42,808 nt of DNA, taken from positions 1 through 42,808 of the forward strand of contig CAKUZI010000014.1 in the NCBI GenBank assembly GCA_934717855.1, in the 5' to 3' direction. The stretch comes from an uncultured Candidatus Melainabacteria bacterium (GTDB lineage Bacteria; Cyanobacteriota; Vampirovibrionia; Gastranaerophilales; Gastranaerophilaceae). The position numbers and the translations under genes were made by a program. Shown piece after piece: positions 7,066 to 15,282 of this stretch. Every line of letters begins with the position of its first letter. The stretch's first letter is position 1. The notes below the pieces were generated by a model. That model made no database searches, was not told the DNA's origin, and saw nothing but the letters and a program-made list of their open reading frames with translations.

Positions 7066-7944
7066 CTAAAATAGTCCTTTAAAATTATTTATTATATCTT
7101 GAGAAAATACAAAATATTTGCAGAAATAGTACATTACAGGGATTGTGAAAATAAAACTGTCTGTTCTATCCAAAAATCCGCCATGCCCTGGAAGAGAATT
7201 TCCGGAATCCTTAACTCCTGCATCACGTTTCAATAACGATTCGCATAAATCTCCAATTTGAGCAAAAACAGTACACAAGAACCCTGCAATCACAGGTATG
7301 TACCATTTAATTTCAATCATATAAACTTTTGAAATAAACAACCCTACTACACAAGCACCTAAAACAGCACAAATTGCACCACCAATAGAACCTTCAATAG
7401 TTTTGTTAGGACTAACTACCGGAGCAAGTTTGTGTTTACCAAACCTTGTTCCTGCATAATAACATCCGACATCAGTTAAAAGAATTGAAGTAAACATCAT
7501 TACAACAAATCCCAAACCGTCATTAAACTGCGCTGAATGCATATCTCTTAACAACTGCAAGTGCAATGGGAAATATCCACAGTAAACAAAACCTAAAATA
7601 GTTGTTGCCACGTTTGCAATATATGGTTGTCTACCTCTGAAAAGCACCCACATAAACGCGCCAAAAGTACAAATAATCAAAGCTGAAGCAACATATTCAA
7701 CTCTATCAAAATATGTAATCAGCGCAAGCAAAGCTTCTGCCAAAAGGATGATTTTAAGGCTTGGATAAAAACCTTTATGCTCAAGAATTTTTACATACTC
7801 TTTTGAAGCAAAATATATGATTATAGCCAACAATATTAACAGTGCAACCCCTCCGAGCATAATACAGCCCATCGCAATTGTTCCCATAATAAAGCCGGTC
7901 AGCATTCTTGTAGCGTTTTTATTCAAGCCTTTAGTTTCATCCAT
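7066..7944 (-). CDS. cdsA: Phosphatidate cytidylyltransferase
   Basis: CdsA makes CDP-diacylglycerol from phosphatidic acid and CTP, the precursor of bacterial phospholipids. The 292-residue protein is very hydrophobic, with about eight membrane helices, and carries the family signature KRDAGVKDSGNSLPGHGG followed by FLDRTDS near residues 237-262. It overlaps frr by one base and abuts rnc. The frr-cdsA order is common in bacteria. Confidence 0.96.
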   Translation of the reverse strand: MDETKGLNKNATRMLTGFIMGTIAMGCIMLGGVALLILLAIIIYFASKEYVKILEHKGFYPSLKIILLAEALLALITYFDRVEYVASALIICTFGAFMWVLFRGRQPYIANVATTILGFVYCGYFPLHLQLLRDMHSAQFNDGLGFVVMMFTSILLTDVGCYYAGTRFGKHKLAPVVSPNKTIEGSIGGAICAVLGACVVGLFISKVYMIEIKWYIPVIAGFLCTVFAQIGDLCESLLKRDAGVKDSGNSLPGHGGFLDRTDSFIFTIPVMYYFCKYFVFSQDIINNFKGLF

Positions 7945-8504
7945 TATACTGTCATAACCTCTTTTTCTTTATCTGCAACAGCTTTGTCGATAATACCAGT
8001 GTATTTATCTGTCAATTTTTGAATTTTATCCTGATTGTCTTTTACTGTATCTTCAGGAAGATTTTCACTTTTTTCAATTTTTTTCAATTCATCTGTCATA
8101 TCACGACGAATATTTCTTACAGCAACTTTAGCTTCTTCTCCGATTTTTTTAACATCTTTTGCTGTTTCACGTCTTCTTTCTTCTGTCAAAGGAGGGAAAG
8201 GCAAACGGATACAAATACCGTCACTGTTTGGAGTAATCCCGATTTCAGCCTTGATAATAGCTTTTTCAATTTCCTTCAAGATAGACTTGTCGTAAGGCGT
8301 AATTACAAGTGTTGTACCGTCTTGAACAGAAACTTGCGACATTTGTCTCAACGGAGTAGGAGCTCCATAATAATCAACTAAAACTTTATCCAAAATCATT
8401 GGATTTGCTCTGCCTGAACGAATTGAGCCAAATTCTTTGTGAAGCTGATTGATAGATTTTTCCATCTTTTCTTCACCGAACAAAAATAGTTCTTCAAGTT
8501 CCAT
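7944..8504 (-). CDS. frr: Ribosome recycling factor
   Basis: RRF splits post-termination ribosomes together with EF-G. The 186-residue protein has the three-helix-bundle features EFGSIRSGRANPMIL, the beta domain with TPLRQMSQVSVQDGTTL, and IRLPFPPLTEERRRE. Length is as expected. AAAGAGGTTAAA precedes the ATG. It lies 39 bases downstream of pyrH, the usual pair. Confidence 0.97.
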   Translation of the reverse strand: MELEELFLFGEEKMEKSINQLHKEFGSIRSGRANPMILDKVLVDYYGAPTPLRQMSQVSVQDGTTLVITPYDKSILKEIEKAIIKAEIGITPNSDGICIRLPFPPLTEERRRETAKDVKKIGEEAKVAVRNIRRDMTDELKKIEKSENLPEDTVKDNQDKIQKLTDKYTGIIDKAVADKEKEVMTV

Positions 8505-8543
8505 TTTAACCTCTTTCTTTTATAACTGAATAAATTTTAACTT

Positions 8544-9254
8544 TTAATTTATGTATGTTCCGATTTCTTTTCCGTTTAAAATATCTTTAATAGCATCTTT
8601 AGCATCAAAATCAAATACAACAATCGGAATATTATTTTGTTTACATAACGCACAAGCCGATGTATCCATAACTTTCAAGCCATTTACAATAATATCATCA
8701 TAAGTAATTTTGTCTAACTTTTTAGCATTTGGATTTGTTTTAGGGTCATCTGTATAAACGCCATCTACACCGTTTTTCGCCATTAACATAGCTTCTGCAT
8801 TAATTTCAGACGCTCTCAATGATGCAGCGGTATCTGTAGTAAAGAACGGATTTCCGGTTCCCGCTGCAAAAATAACAACTCTACCTTTTTCAAGGTGACG
8901 AATTGCACGATGTCTGATATAAGGTTCTGCAACTTGGTTAATCGCAAGCGCACTCTGCACTCTGCACGGAATATTCATTTGATTAAGCGTACTTTGCAAA
9001 GCAATTGCATTCATCACAGTCGCAAGCATTCCGACATAATCGCCTGAAGCTTGATCCATTCCAAGTTTTGCACTGTTTCTCATTCCTCTGAAAATATTGC
9101 CACCACCGACTACAACAGCAACTTCAGCACCTAATTCTCTAGCTTTTTGGATTTCTTCGGCAATCATTTTAACAGGTTTTTGATCAATCCCAAATTGTTG
9201 ATCACCTAACAATGCCTCTCCGCTTATTTTTAGTAATATACGTTTGTATTTCAT
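8544..9254 (-). CDS. pyrH: Uridylate kinase
   Basis: PyrH phosphorylates UMP to UDP. The 236-residue protein starts MKYKRILLKISGEALLG, has the nucleotide-binding VVVGGGNIFRG block and the GNPFFTTDTAASLRA segment, and ends EIGTYIN. The frame stays open 36 codons upstream, but family alignment favours this ATG. A GTG two codons earlier has better spacing from AGAGG, so the start is uncertain by two residues. It is first in pyrH-frr-cdsA-rnc-rpe. Confidence 0.96.
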   Translation of the reverse strand: MKYKRILLKISGEALLGDQQFGIDQKPVKMIAEEIQKARELGAEVAVVVGGGNIFRGMRNSAKLGMDQASGDYVGMLATVMNAIALQSTLNQMNIPCRVQSALAINQVAEPYIRHRAIRHLEKGRVVIFAAGTGNPFFTTDTAASLRASEINAEAMLMAKNGVDGVYTDDPKTNPNAKKLDKITYDDIIVNGLKVMDTSACALCKQNNIPIVVFDFDAKDAIKDILNGKEIGTYIN

Positions 9255-9332
9255 GTCCACTGGATACCTCTTTTTTAGTAATACTAGCGCAAAAACAGTT
9301 GATTGTAAAGTTGTTTCAATAAAATTTTCCAT

Positions 9333-9365
9333 AAAAAAAGGTGAAGATTTTATTTTCTTCACCTT
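9333..9365 (-). terminator. Intrinsic terminator of the 189-residue gene
   Basis: On the minus strand a ten-pair stem AAGGTGAAGA/TCTTCACCTT is followed by seven Ts. It separates the unknown gene from pyrH. A very similar GGTGGAG/CTCCACC hairpin ends the 374-residue gene at 36839-36873. Confidence 0.85.
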
Positions 9366-9414
9366 ACTTTTTAAAAGATAACAAATATGCGCTTGATATG
9401 ATTAAAAAAATAAT

Positions 9415-9984
9415 CTACTTAACCATTTTCGCAACTTTTAAAATCATTTCTCCAACATTTTTTAGAACCGGTCTTTCGCAACCATTTGCATCTGTTGCAA
9501 CTGCCATACCTAATTTTTGAAGTCGTCCTTTAAAACCTTGAGCAAATGTTCTTTTGGTAGGTAATATTTCATATGCGATTATAGCTCCATTGTCTTTTTT
9601 ACGAACAACAAACTCCAAACCGGTCTCATGATTTAAAATATGAGTTGACGAATATTCTTTACCACCACCACTTACTTTATTCTTTTTAATAGACAATTTA
9701 GGGTCAGTTTGATTCAATTCTTGGGATTTTGTCATAAAATATCCATTTGAAGTTCCCAAATAACCTTCTTCTAGATGAGTAATTCCGCCTTGTCGATAGT
9801 AGTGAACATTATATGGCGCTCTTCCATATTGAGATGTATAGGAAATAGTACTATCACTAGGAATAAGAGTTTTAGGAATATCTCCGCATCTAATTTGAAA
9901 TTCCCTTGGATGATTAATTGGAGCTTCGCGATAATAAGTACGACTTTTTGGGGGAAAATTAATTGACAAACCTTCTACTGACAT
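9415..9984 (-). CDS. Unknown 189-residue protein with regulator-box promoter
   Basis: The family is not recognised. The protein starts MSVEGLSINFPPKSRTYYRE, is basic overall, and has no signal peptide or membrane helix. Its beta-rich middle contains FVVRKKDNGAIIAYEILPTKR. AAAGGAAAAATTTATT precedes the ATG. It is a single-gene transcript with its own terminator. Its promoter is nearly identical over 39 bases to that of the 374-residue gene at 36893-38017, although the proteins are not obviously related. Co-regulation is the only functional hint. Confidence 0.75.
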   Translation of the reverse strand: MSVEGLSINFPPKSRTYYREAPINHPREFQIRCGDIPKTLIPSDSTISYTSQYGRAPYNVHYYRQGGITHLEEGYLGTSNGYFMTKSQELNQTDPKLSIKKNKVSGGGKEYSSTHILNHETGLEFVVRKKDNGAIIAYEILPTKRTFAQGFKGRLQKLGMAVATDANGCERPVLKNVGEMILKVAKMVK

Positions 9985-10103
9985 AATAAATTTTTCCTTT
10001 CTGCATTAAAAAACTTTCACACATTTGCATGAAAACCAAAAGATTTTAAATATTGCCCAGTTATCCAGATAACATAACCTTGCATAATGATATTACAAGA
10101 GGC

Positions 10104-10143
10104 TTTGAGCCTATTTTGAACTAATATTTACATTTCTTTACAC
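10104..10143 (-). promoter_or_regulatory. TGTAA-type direct repeat plus -10, site 2
   Basis: On the minus strand GTGTAA-N4-ATGTAA (10143-10128) is followed by a CAAAATAGG -10-like region and GCTCAAA. This 39-base block matches the one at 38170-38209 with two differences. The predicted transcript leads to the gene starting at 9984 through a leader of about 110 bases. The rest of the stretch 9985-10424 has an imperfect palindrome at 10145-10193 and no gene. Confidence 0.6.
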
Positions 10144-10424
10144 ACCGCACAATATTAACTAAAAAACACTGCCAAAATATTGCGGATACATATACCTCCA
10201 GGATTAAGCAATAAAATTTCAATTAAAAAATATACATTGATAAATTCTAAGTAAATGAAAAACCTTATTATTAAGTTTTGTTAACTCAAATATTCACCTC
10301 AAAACCCAATAAAATCAACTCTTTTAAAAATTGATATATATTTTTTGTATAAAAAATAGCACTTTTTTAAATCAAAATGTTTTTATATAAACATAAGGTT
10401 CACAGACAGAGAAAAGGAGAATAT

Positions 10425-10613
10425 ATGGCGCGAGTACTTATTTCTATGCCGGAAGAGTTTTTGCAAAGAATTGATCAGGTTGCAGACGGAGAAAACAGAT
10501 CACGTAGTGAACTTATCAGAGAGGCATTACGAACTTACATTTACAAACAAAAAGTTCGAGAATCAACAACCTCTGCAAGAAACGCAGAAATCTTGGAATC
10601 ATTATTAGAATAG
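10425..10613 (+). CDS. Ribbon-helix-helix (CopG-type) DNA-binding protein
   Basis: The 62-residue protein ARVLISMPEEFLQRIDQVA followed by SRSELIREALRTYI is a textbook CopG/MetJ-fold unit: an N-terminal beta strand that enters the DNA groove, then two helices. Such proteins are dimeric repressors, often autoregulated or acting as antitoxins. No toxin gene lies next to it, so a stand-alone regulator is more likely. The start is set by AAAAGGAG nine bases upstream; the frame is open further upstream. A terminator begins within the stop codon. Confidence 0.88.
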   Translation: MARVLISMPEEFLQRIDQVADGENRSRSELIREALRTYIYKQKVRESTTSARNAEILESLLE

Positions 10614-10635
10614 ACCACGAAAGTGGTCTTTTTTT
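10613..10635 (+). terminator. Intrinsic terminator after the RHH gene
   Basis: GACCAC-GAAA-GTGGTC followed by seven Ts. The stem starts on the last base of the stop codon. A GNRA tetraloop and a clean T tract make it a strong terminator. Confidence 0.92.
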
Positions 10636-10640
10636 ATTGA

Positions 10641-10744
10641 GTGAGAAGTGAAAAGTCCATTTCGTTCGCTTTGCTCAAAAAATAAATTTTGATGCGATAG
10701 CATCTGTAAAGGTCTTCTCACTTTTCACGTCTCACGTTTCACTT
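10641..10744. repeat. Palindromic intergenic repeat R2, copy 2
   Basis: The left edge GTGAGAAGTGAAAAGTCC is mirrored by GGTCTTCTCACTTTTCAC and CTCACGTTTCACTT at the right. The centre contains GATGC-GATA-GCATC. End words and size match the copy at 2131-2246. It lies between a terminator and the promoter of the next gene and has no coding content. Confidence 0.65.
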
Positions 10745-10781
10745 AATGTAAATTTTACTTCACAAACTCGCAAAAAATTTC

Positions 10782-10810
10782 TTGCTGTTTTTTTATAAAT
10801 AGTGTATTAT
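10782..10810 (+). promoter_or_regulatory. Sigma-70-like promoter for the tandem GntR gene
   Basis: TTGCTG (10782-10787) and TATTAT (10805-10810) are 17 bases apart; the ATG is 32 bases downstream. Confidence 0.6.
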
Positions 10811-10841
10811 TAGACGTGTTACTTCAACTGAGGTGTGTGTA

Positions 10842-11981
10842 ATGGAAAAATATTCTTGTCCGCAAAAATCTGAATTAAAAAAATTAAGCATCAACGAAAT
10901 TTCTGCAAACTTGCCAGAACTTAAAAACATTTCCGAATCAAAAGCGGTCGCAATTGGCAAATGGCTTATTTCAGAAATCGAAAATTGCAAATATATAAAA
11001 GCGAACTCTCTTTTGCCGACAAAACCGGAATTGGCATACCTTTTAGGTGTTAGCATCGGAACAATCCAAAACGCTCTCAGATATGTAGAAGACTTAGGCT
11101 ACGTTGAATCAAAACAATGTATCGGCACAATTATCCGAGACCGCAAAAATTCTGAAAGCAATATCAGAAAACTAACTTCTAAAAGAGAAATCGCAATCAA
11201 TTCAATAAAAAAACTTATCAGAGAAAACAACATTAAAATTGGTTCTCTGCTTCCGTCTTCAAGAATTATTTCTACTCAAATAGGATGCTCCGCAAATACC
11301 ACAAGACTTGCACTTGAATACCTCGGAACACAAGGAATTATTGAACACAAATTCAAAAATTCAAAAGAATCTGGCTGGATTTTGAAAAATTTAGATTTTG
11401 ATTTTGAGGACAATTTTAGTGAAAACATTACTTTGGTAAAAAAAGTTGAAAACGATTTAAAAGCATACATTACAGCAAATTTAAAAATTGGCGACAAATT
11501 GCCTGCCCACGCAGAACTTTCCGAAAAACTCTCTGCTAGCATCAAAACAATTCATGATGCACTTAAATCATTAATAGATGAGGGCATTTTGCTTGCAAGA
11601 AGAGGACGATACGGCACAACAATTATCAAAATGCCAAACAGCGATATCTCTTCAACAAAAAAAGAAACTTCTATTTTTGCACCTGCTCCAGATACTGCAT
11701 TTTATTATTATGAAAAAACTCAAAACCATATCAAAAAAATGATTGCAGAAAATTACGAAATTGGCGCAAAACTTCCGTCCATTCTTGAATTTTCAAAACA
11801 GCTTGACTTAAGCCCAAACACAATAAGAAAAGCTTTTCACAACCTTGCAAAAGAGGGTTATTTAGCATTTTCTCGTGGCAGATACGGCGGAACTTTTGTT
11901 ATAGATATTCCGGATACTGACGAACAAGCATTCAAATGGCTTGCTGTTAACCCTAAATACGCAGAAGTTTACCAAAATTAA
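10842..11981 (+). CDS. Protein of four tandem GntR-type winged-helix domains
   Basis: The 379-residue protein appears to be four GntR-like winged helix-turn-helix units with no effector domain. Approximate units are 35-103 (LLPTKPELAYLLGVSIGTIQ), 112-185 (LLPSSRIISTQIGCSANTTR), 200-262 (KLPAHAELSEKLSASIKTIH) and 286-350 (KLPSILEFSKQLDLSPNTIR). Each has the family LP-S/T-x-x-x-L-A...S-x-x-T-(I/V) recognition pattern, and units 3 and 4 end in the wing RRGRYGTT/SRGRYGGT. Normal GntR proteins have one such domain plus a ligand-binding domain. The ATG follows GAGG with eight bases spacing; an upstream in-frame GTG is less likely. Confidence 0.8.
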   Translation: MEKYSCPQKSELKKLSINEISANLPELKNISESKAVAIGKWLISEIENCKYIKANSLLPTKPELAYLLGVSIGTIQNALRYVEDLGYVESKQCIGTIIRDRKNSESNIRKLTSKREIAINSIKKLIRENNIKIGSLLPSSRIISTQIGCSANTTRLALEYLGTQGIIEHKFKNSKESGWILKNLDFDFEDNFSENITLVKKVENDLKAYITANLKIGDKLPAHAELSEKLSASIKTIHDALKSLIDEGILLARRGRYGTTIIKMPNSDISSTKKETSIFAPAPDTAFYYYEKTQNHIKKMIAENYEIGAKLPSILEFSKQLDLSPNTIRKAFHNLAKEGYLAFSRGRYGGTFVIDIPDTDEQAFKWLAVNPKYAEVYQN

Positions 11982-12017
11982 TGAAAAATCATATTTTCAT
12001 TGTTCTTCCTAATTATT

Positions 12018-12265
12018 TGTAATACCTTTTCTTAAAATAATTAGGATCTGTGATAGCGTAATAAGCACACCCTCCTCCATTATAATAAGACGTAGTAGCT
12101 GACTTACTACATGGCCAATCAATAGTACCTTTTGCACCAACCGGCAACAGTTTTCCGGCATTTGTTGAAACGTGAAAAGACCGAATCTGGTAGTCGTAAA
12201 TGCTTGTTTTCAGGAAAAGTGGCTGGGTTATTAGGTTGTTTTGGTTGTAAATTGTTTTTATTCAT
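12018..12265 (-). pseudogene. Prepilin gene with its core deleted
   Basis: The 5' end (MNKNNLQPKQPNNPATFPEN) and its upstream AAAGGAAAAATAAAA match the intact prepilin at 41975-42691. The 3' part, in another frame, encodes VGAKGTIDWPCSKSATTSYY and GGGCAYYAITDPNYFKKRYYK, a typical C-terminus of the same protein class. The FTLAEVLITLGIIG signal and most of the body are missing. The join falls near 12145-12185, where a short R2-like word (CGTGAAAAGACCG) occurs, so deletion between repeats is possible. Confidence 0.7.
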
Positions 12266-12370
12266 TTTTATTTTTCCTTTCTTTTCACCAACATCTGTTG
12301 CGCAATCTGAGCCCGTTTCAAAAGTAGGTTGGGCATACTTGCCCAACAACAAAATATACACAGCAGAAGC

Positions 12371-12511
12371 TGTCATCGCGCACTCTGTTGCGCGATCTAA
12401 AGTTTTATATTTTTTATACCCCTCTCTGAAATTTCTAAGCTCACATAATTCGCCAAGAAATTTCTTCTCTCCCTCAAGGGGCGAGAGTAAAATATTACAC
12501 TTATCCGCCTT
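12371..12511 (+). repeat. Dispersed structured repeat R1, copy 1
   Basis: The element begins TGTCATCGCGCACTCTGTTG with the inverted pair ATCGCGC/GCGCGAT. It continues with GTTTTATATTTTTTATACCC and the pair GAAATTTCT/AGAAATTTC, and ends in CCCTCAAGGGGCGAGAG with further self-pairing. Close copies lie at 16581-16751, 21126-21249 and 42725-42808, all in the same strand orientation and all beside prepilin genes. Here it lies upstream of the prepilin pseudogene. The whole gene-free stretch 12266-12639 otherwise holds only a C9 tract (12576-12584). Confidence 0.85.
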
Positions 12512-12639
12512 GCTTCCTAGCTGCTTAACTGCTTTATACACCCATCTCTCTAAACGTAGTAATGTCGGCGCACTGCCCCCCCCCGACGGCATTTTTCATA
12601 TCCGATTTTCTAGTCATAACAAATTCCTTTCCAATAACT

Positions 12640-12909
12640 CTACGGGCATAAGCTTTCCCAATCGGGTTCATCGTCCTCTTCACCTGGTTCTACAATATGT
12701 TCTCCACTTTCCATCATTACCTGTAGCGTCCACTTTAGCTGTTTTTTGTAATTTTCTCTTGCTTTTTCAGCAGTTTTTGCGCAGAACAAAAAGCTCGGAA
12801 TTTCCTTAATTTCAACAAAATGATAAGAATTTCCGTCAAAATCAGTGTCCACACCCTCGACTAGTGTCCAATCCAAATTTAGATAATAGTCCAAATCCTT
12901 TTCAGCCAT
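12640..12909 (-). CDS. HicB-like small protein
   Basis: The 89-residue product YYLNLDWTLVEGVDTDFDGN, then HFVEIKEIPSFLFCAKTAEKA, ends in a Glu/Asp-rich tail. The beta-hairpin followed by a helix with (F/Y)xAxTxEEAxEN-like spacing resembles the HicB partial RNase H fold of antitoxins. No HicA gene is adjacent, so it may be a solitary domain protein and not part of a toxin-antitoxin pair. It follows the GerM-domain gene by three bases. Moderate confidence in the fold, low in the function. Confidence 0.5.
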   Translation of the reverse strand: MAEKDLDYYLNLDWTLVEGVDTDFDGNSYHFVEIKEIPSFLFCAKTAEKARENYKKQLKWTLQVMMESGEHIVEPGEEDDEPDWESLCP

Positions 12910-12912
12910 CTA

Positions 12913-13521
12913 TTAACCGTCCAAAGAGTTTTCATTCAAAGGCTGAGTAATCATTATACCTTCACCGCCGATAACTTCTGCTTTTTGACCATCAATATAC
13001 AAATAAACAGGCTTGCTAGTATTACGCTTAGCTGTTTTTATCAATTGATAAAGTCTCTTGTAAAGGCTATCTGTTCCTCCACCGTTTTCAAATGCTGAAT
13101 TCAAATTAACTACAACTTTATCAGAAGTCTCATTAATTGAAATTACACGAGTGCCGGCTGGGATTTCAGAATAAACTCCTTTAGATTTTTCATAAGTTGT
13201 TGGTCCGGAAATCAAAGCATTTATAGCAAATTTTATTTTCGAACCATCTACATCCTTGTTATACTGACGATTTACAGCTCTATAAATTTCTTGTTTAGTT
13301 CCGTCTTGTCCGATAAAGAACACATTTACATAAACTTTTTCAACAGGCTTAGCTATCGGTTGTTGTTCTTCCTCTTGTGGAATTTTATCTTCCGGAATTG
13401 GAGTTAATGGCCCTGATACATTTTCATCATTGTGATAAAGCATTCTCAAGCCCAAAACACAACACACAACCACCATTACAACCGCTGTCACACCTAAAAA
13501 CACTCGTTCATTTTTACGCAT
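12913..13521 (-). CDS. Membrane-anchored GerM-domain protein
   Basis: Residues 8-28 form one membrane helix after a basic start (MRKNERVFLGVTAVVMVVV). A Pro/Glu-rich linker (about 35-58) leads to a GerMN-type domain (about 63-190) with VYVNVFFIGQDGTKQEIYRA, NALISGPT, IPAGTRVISI and VVVNLNSAFENGGG. GerM domains occur in spore germination and envelope proteins and in non-sporulating bacteria; here a periplasmic envelope role is likely. It lies one base after the DUF2993 gene, suggesting an operon. Confidence 0.82.
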   Translation of the reverse strand: MRKNERVFLGVTAVVMVVVCCVLGLRMLYHNDENVSGPLTPIPEDKIPQEEEQQPIAKPVEKVYVNVFFIGQDGTKQEIYRAVNRQYNKDVDGSKIKFAINALISGPTTYEKSKGVYSEIPAGTRVISINETSDKVVVNLNSAFENGGGTDSLYKRLYQLIKTAKRNTSKPVYLYIDGQKAEVIGGEGIMITQPLNENSLDG

Positions 13522-13522
13522 T

Positions 13523-14383
13523 TTACTGTTCCTTATCTTTTAGAATAGTCATATTACCATCTACTACGATTTTTCCGTCAGAAACTTTGACATTTTCTAT
13601 ACTAAACCTTGCATCCTTATTTTCTAATATTTTAGCCGAAAAATCAAGTGGGTTTACATAATTTATTAGCTTTGAAAGCTTATCAACATCAAGAGACAAA
13701 CTATTATTCAAAAAACTAGTATTTGCAAGAACAATTTGACCATTTTCAACATTCAAATTTGCACTTATGACAAGTTCCTTAGGTTTTCTGACAAAAGGCA
13801 TTGAATACTTCATAACATAATACATTTTACCATTTTTAAGTTTGACACTTGTTGATACTATTTGAAAAATATTTAAACTTCCACCAATTCCGTTAATATC
13901 ATCTATCATTCTCTTATAGTCAGAAGAATTCATTGTTTTATTTAAATCTTCTTCTGTAACAACCGCATTAAAGGCTACCGGAATATCTTCTTTTACAATA
14001 TAATTTCCTTTTTTATCATTCGCAATGTAATTAAAATTGCACAAAGTTTTTGCGTCAAAAGAAGAGATATAAATTCCTTGGATATCAACATTTTTACCTG
14101 AAACCTCAAGAGATTTAAAACGTCCGGCTTTCAAGTCTCTAACACTATATGCTTCCAAATTTGCTTTAATATCACCACTTTCAATATTTTTCTTTATTGC
14201 TTTTTTGACTAGTTTTTCACCAATTTTTTCAGACAAGAATTTTTGACCTGTAACAGTGCTCATTCCTCTTGAAAAACCTGAAGTCAAATCATATGGAGCA
14301 GGACATTTCAAAGTTGAACAATCTTGTGCCTGAGCGCCTTGAACTGCAAGCAATAATACCAAACCTAAAACTATCTTTTTCAT
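13523..14383 (-). CDS. Secreted LmeA/DUF2993-like protein
   Basis: A signal peptide (MKKIVLGLVLLLAVQGAQA, cleavage near residue 19) precedes a mature beta-rich domain. Segments such as SLEVSGKNVDIQGIYISSFDA and KLSKLINYVNPLDFSAKILE fit the DUF2993 family, found in actinobacteria (LmeA) and cyanobacteria and thought to bind phospholipid. The 286 residues match the family. The start overlaps the truB stop by one base. Family assignment is from pattern recognition; substrate and role are inference. Confidence 0.65.
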   Translation of the reverse strand: MKKIVLGLVLLLAVQGAQAQDCSTLKCPAPYDLTSGFSRGMSTVTGQKFLSEKIGEKLVKKAIKKNIESGDIKANLEAYSVRDLKAGRFKSLEVSGKNVDIQGIYISSFDAKTLCNFNYIANDKKGNYIVKEDIPVAFNAVVTEEDLNKTMNSSDYKRMIDDINGIGGSLNIFQIVSTSVKLKNGKMYYVMKYSMPFVRKPKELVISANLNVENGQIVLANTSFLNNSLSLDVDKLSKLINYVNPLDFSAKILENKDARFSIENVKVSDGKIVVDGNMTILKDKEQ

Positions 14384-15282
14384 TATAAAAACACTTTCTT
14401 TAATTTAATTTTGTCACCATCTGCAATTCCAACTGCGCAGATTTCGACATCATTATATACCAAAATTACAAAATTACCAATTTTATCGCATTTTTTTAAA
14501 ATCGGCATACCATTTTTTATTCTGGCTAAATCTTCATCATTAACAGTGATTTTTGGCAAATCCATAACATCAAGCGGATTCAGCAAATTATTTTCTACAT
14601 CAATCCCATCCAATTGAATACTATTCTCAACCCTAAAGTTTCCGGCTTGAGTTCTGACTAGTTTCACCAAATACCCACCACAACCTAATTTTTCACCTAA
14701 ATCATTTGCAATTGAGCGAATATAAGTTCCCTTAGAACATTTTATCAAAACTTGAGCTTGTTGCGACTCTTCATCAAAACTATTTAGTTCAATATTTTCA
14801 ATAAAAACTTTTCTAGGTTGAATTTCAACTTCTTCACCTTTTCTCGCATATTCATAAAGTTTTTTACCTTTTACTTTTATTGCGGAAAATATTGGAGGCA
14901 ACTGAGATATTTCGCCCTCAAAACTTTTAAGTGCTTCAATAATTTCTTCTTTTTTAACCTTTTTGTCAGATGTAAAAGTCTTTTCACCATCAAGATCAAA
15001 AGTATTGGTTGACGCCCCAAATTGAACAGTTGCAAGATATTCTTTATCATCCTGTAAATACTCAATCAAGCGAGTAGCTTTCCCGATACAAACAGGTAAA
15101 ACTCCCTCTGCAAAAGGATCAAGTGTTCCTGTATGTCCGATTTGTTTAATTTTTGTAACTCGGCGCAACACCGCAACAACATCATGAGATGTCATTCCGA
15201 CAGGTTTATAAATATTTAAAAAGCCAAATAACTGTTTTTTCTCGCTATTCTGGGGGTTAACGCCAGAAAAATCTTTTTCCAC
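14383..15282 (-). CDS. truB: tRNA pseudouridine(55) synthase
   Basis: TruB makes pseudouridine 55 in the T loop of tRNA. The 299-residue protein has the KPVGMTSHDVV start block and the catalytic motif GHTGTLDPFAEGVLPV with Asp55, then IKVKGKKLYEYARKGEEVE and CSKGTYIRSIANDLG. The C-terminal region has a PUA-like extension. It overlaps rbfA by one base, the common rbfA-truB pairing. Confidence 0.96.
   Translation of the reverse strand: MEKDFSGVNPQNSEKKQLFGFLNIYKPVGMTSHDVVAVLRRVTKIKQIGHTGTLDPFAEGVLPVCIGKATRLIEYLQDDKEYLATVQFGASTNTFDLDGEKTFTSDKKVKKEEIIEALKSFEGEISQLPPIFSAIKVKGKKLYEYARKGEEVEIQPRKVFIENIELNSFDEESQQAQVLIKCSKGTYIRSIANDLGEKLGCGGYLVKLVRTQAGNFRVENSIQLDGIDVENNLLNPLDVMDLPKITVNDEDLARIKNGMPILKKCDKIGNFVILVYNDVEICAVGIADGDKIKLKKVFL

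Noticed and set aside
10145..10193. Imperfect palindrome CCGCAATATT/AATATTGTGCGG upstream of the regulator box
   Set aside because: Noted as a possible operator or sRNA hairpin, but no T tract, no second copy and no flanking gene signal support a specific call.
12576..12584. C9 tract as a third phase-variation switch
   Set aside because: It lies in non-coding sequence beside the pseudogene, so no frame would be switched.
12119..12592. 157-codon minus-strand frame
   Set aside because: Most of it is translation of the non-coding repeat R1; only the last part is the prepilin leader fragment, reported as a pseudogene.
12132..12809. 225-codon plus-strand frame
   Set aside because: It crosses R1, the C9 tract and the HicB-like gene in antisense; no ribosome site or recognisable motif.
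12640..12909. HicAB toxin-antitoxin pair
   Set aside because: Only a HicB-like partner is present; no HicA-sized neighbour with the double-stranded RNA-binding fold was found.
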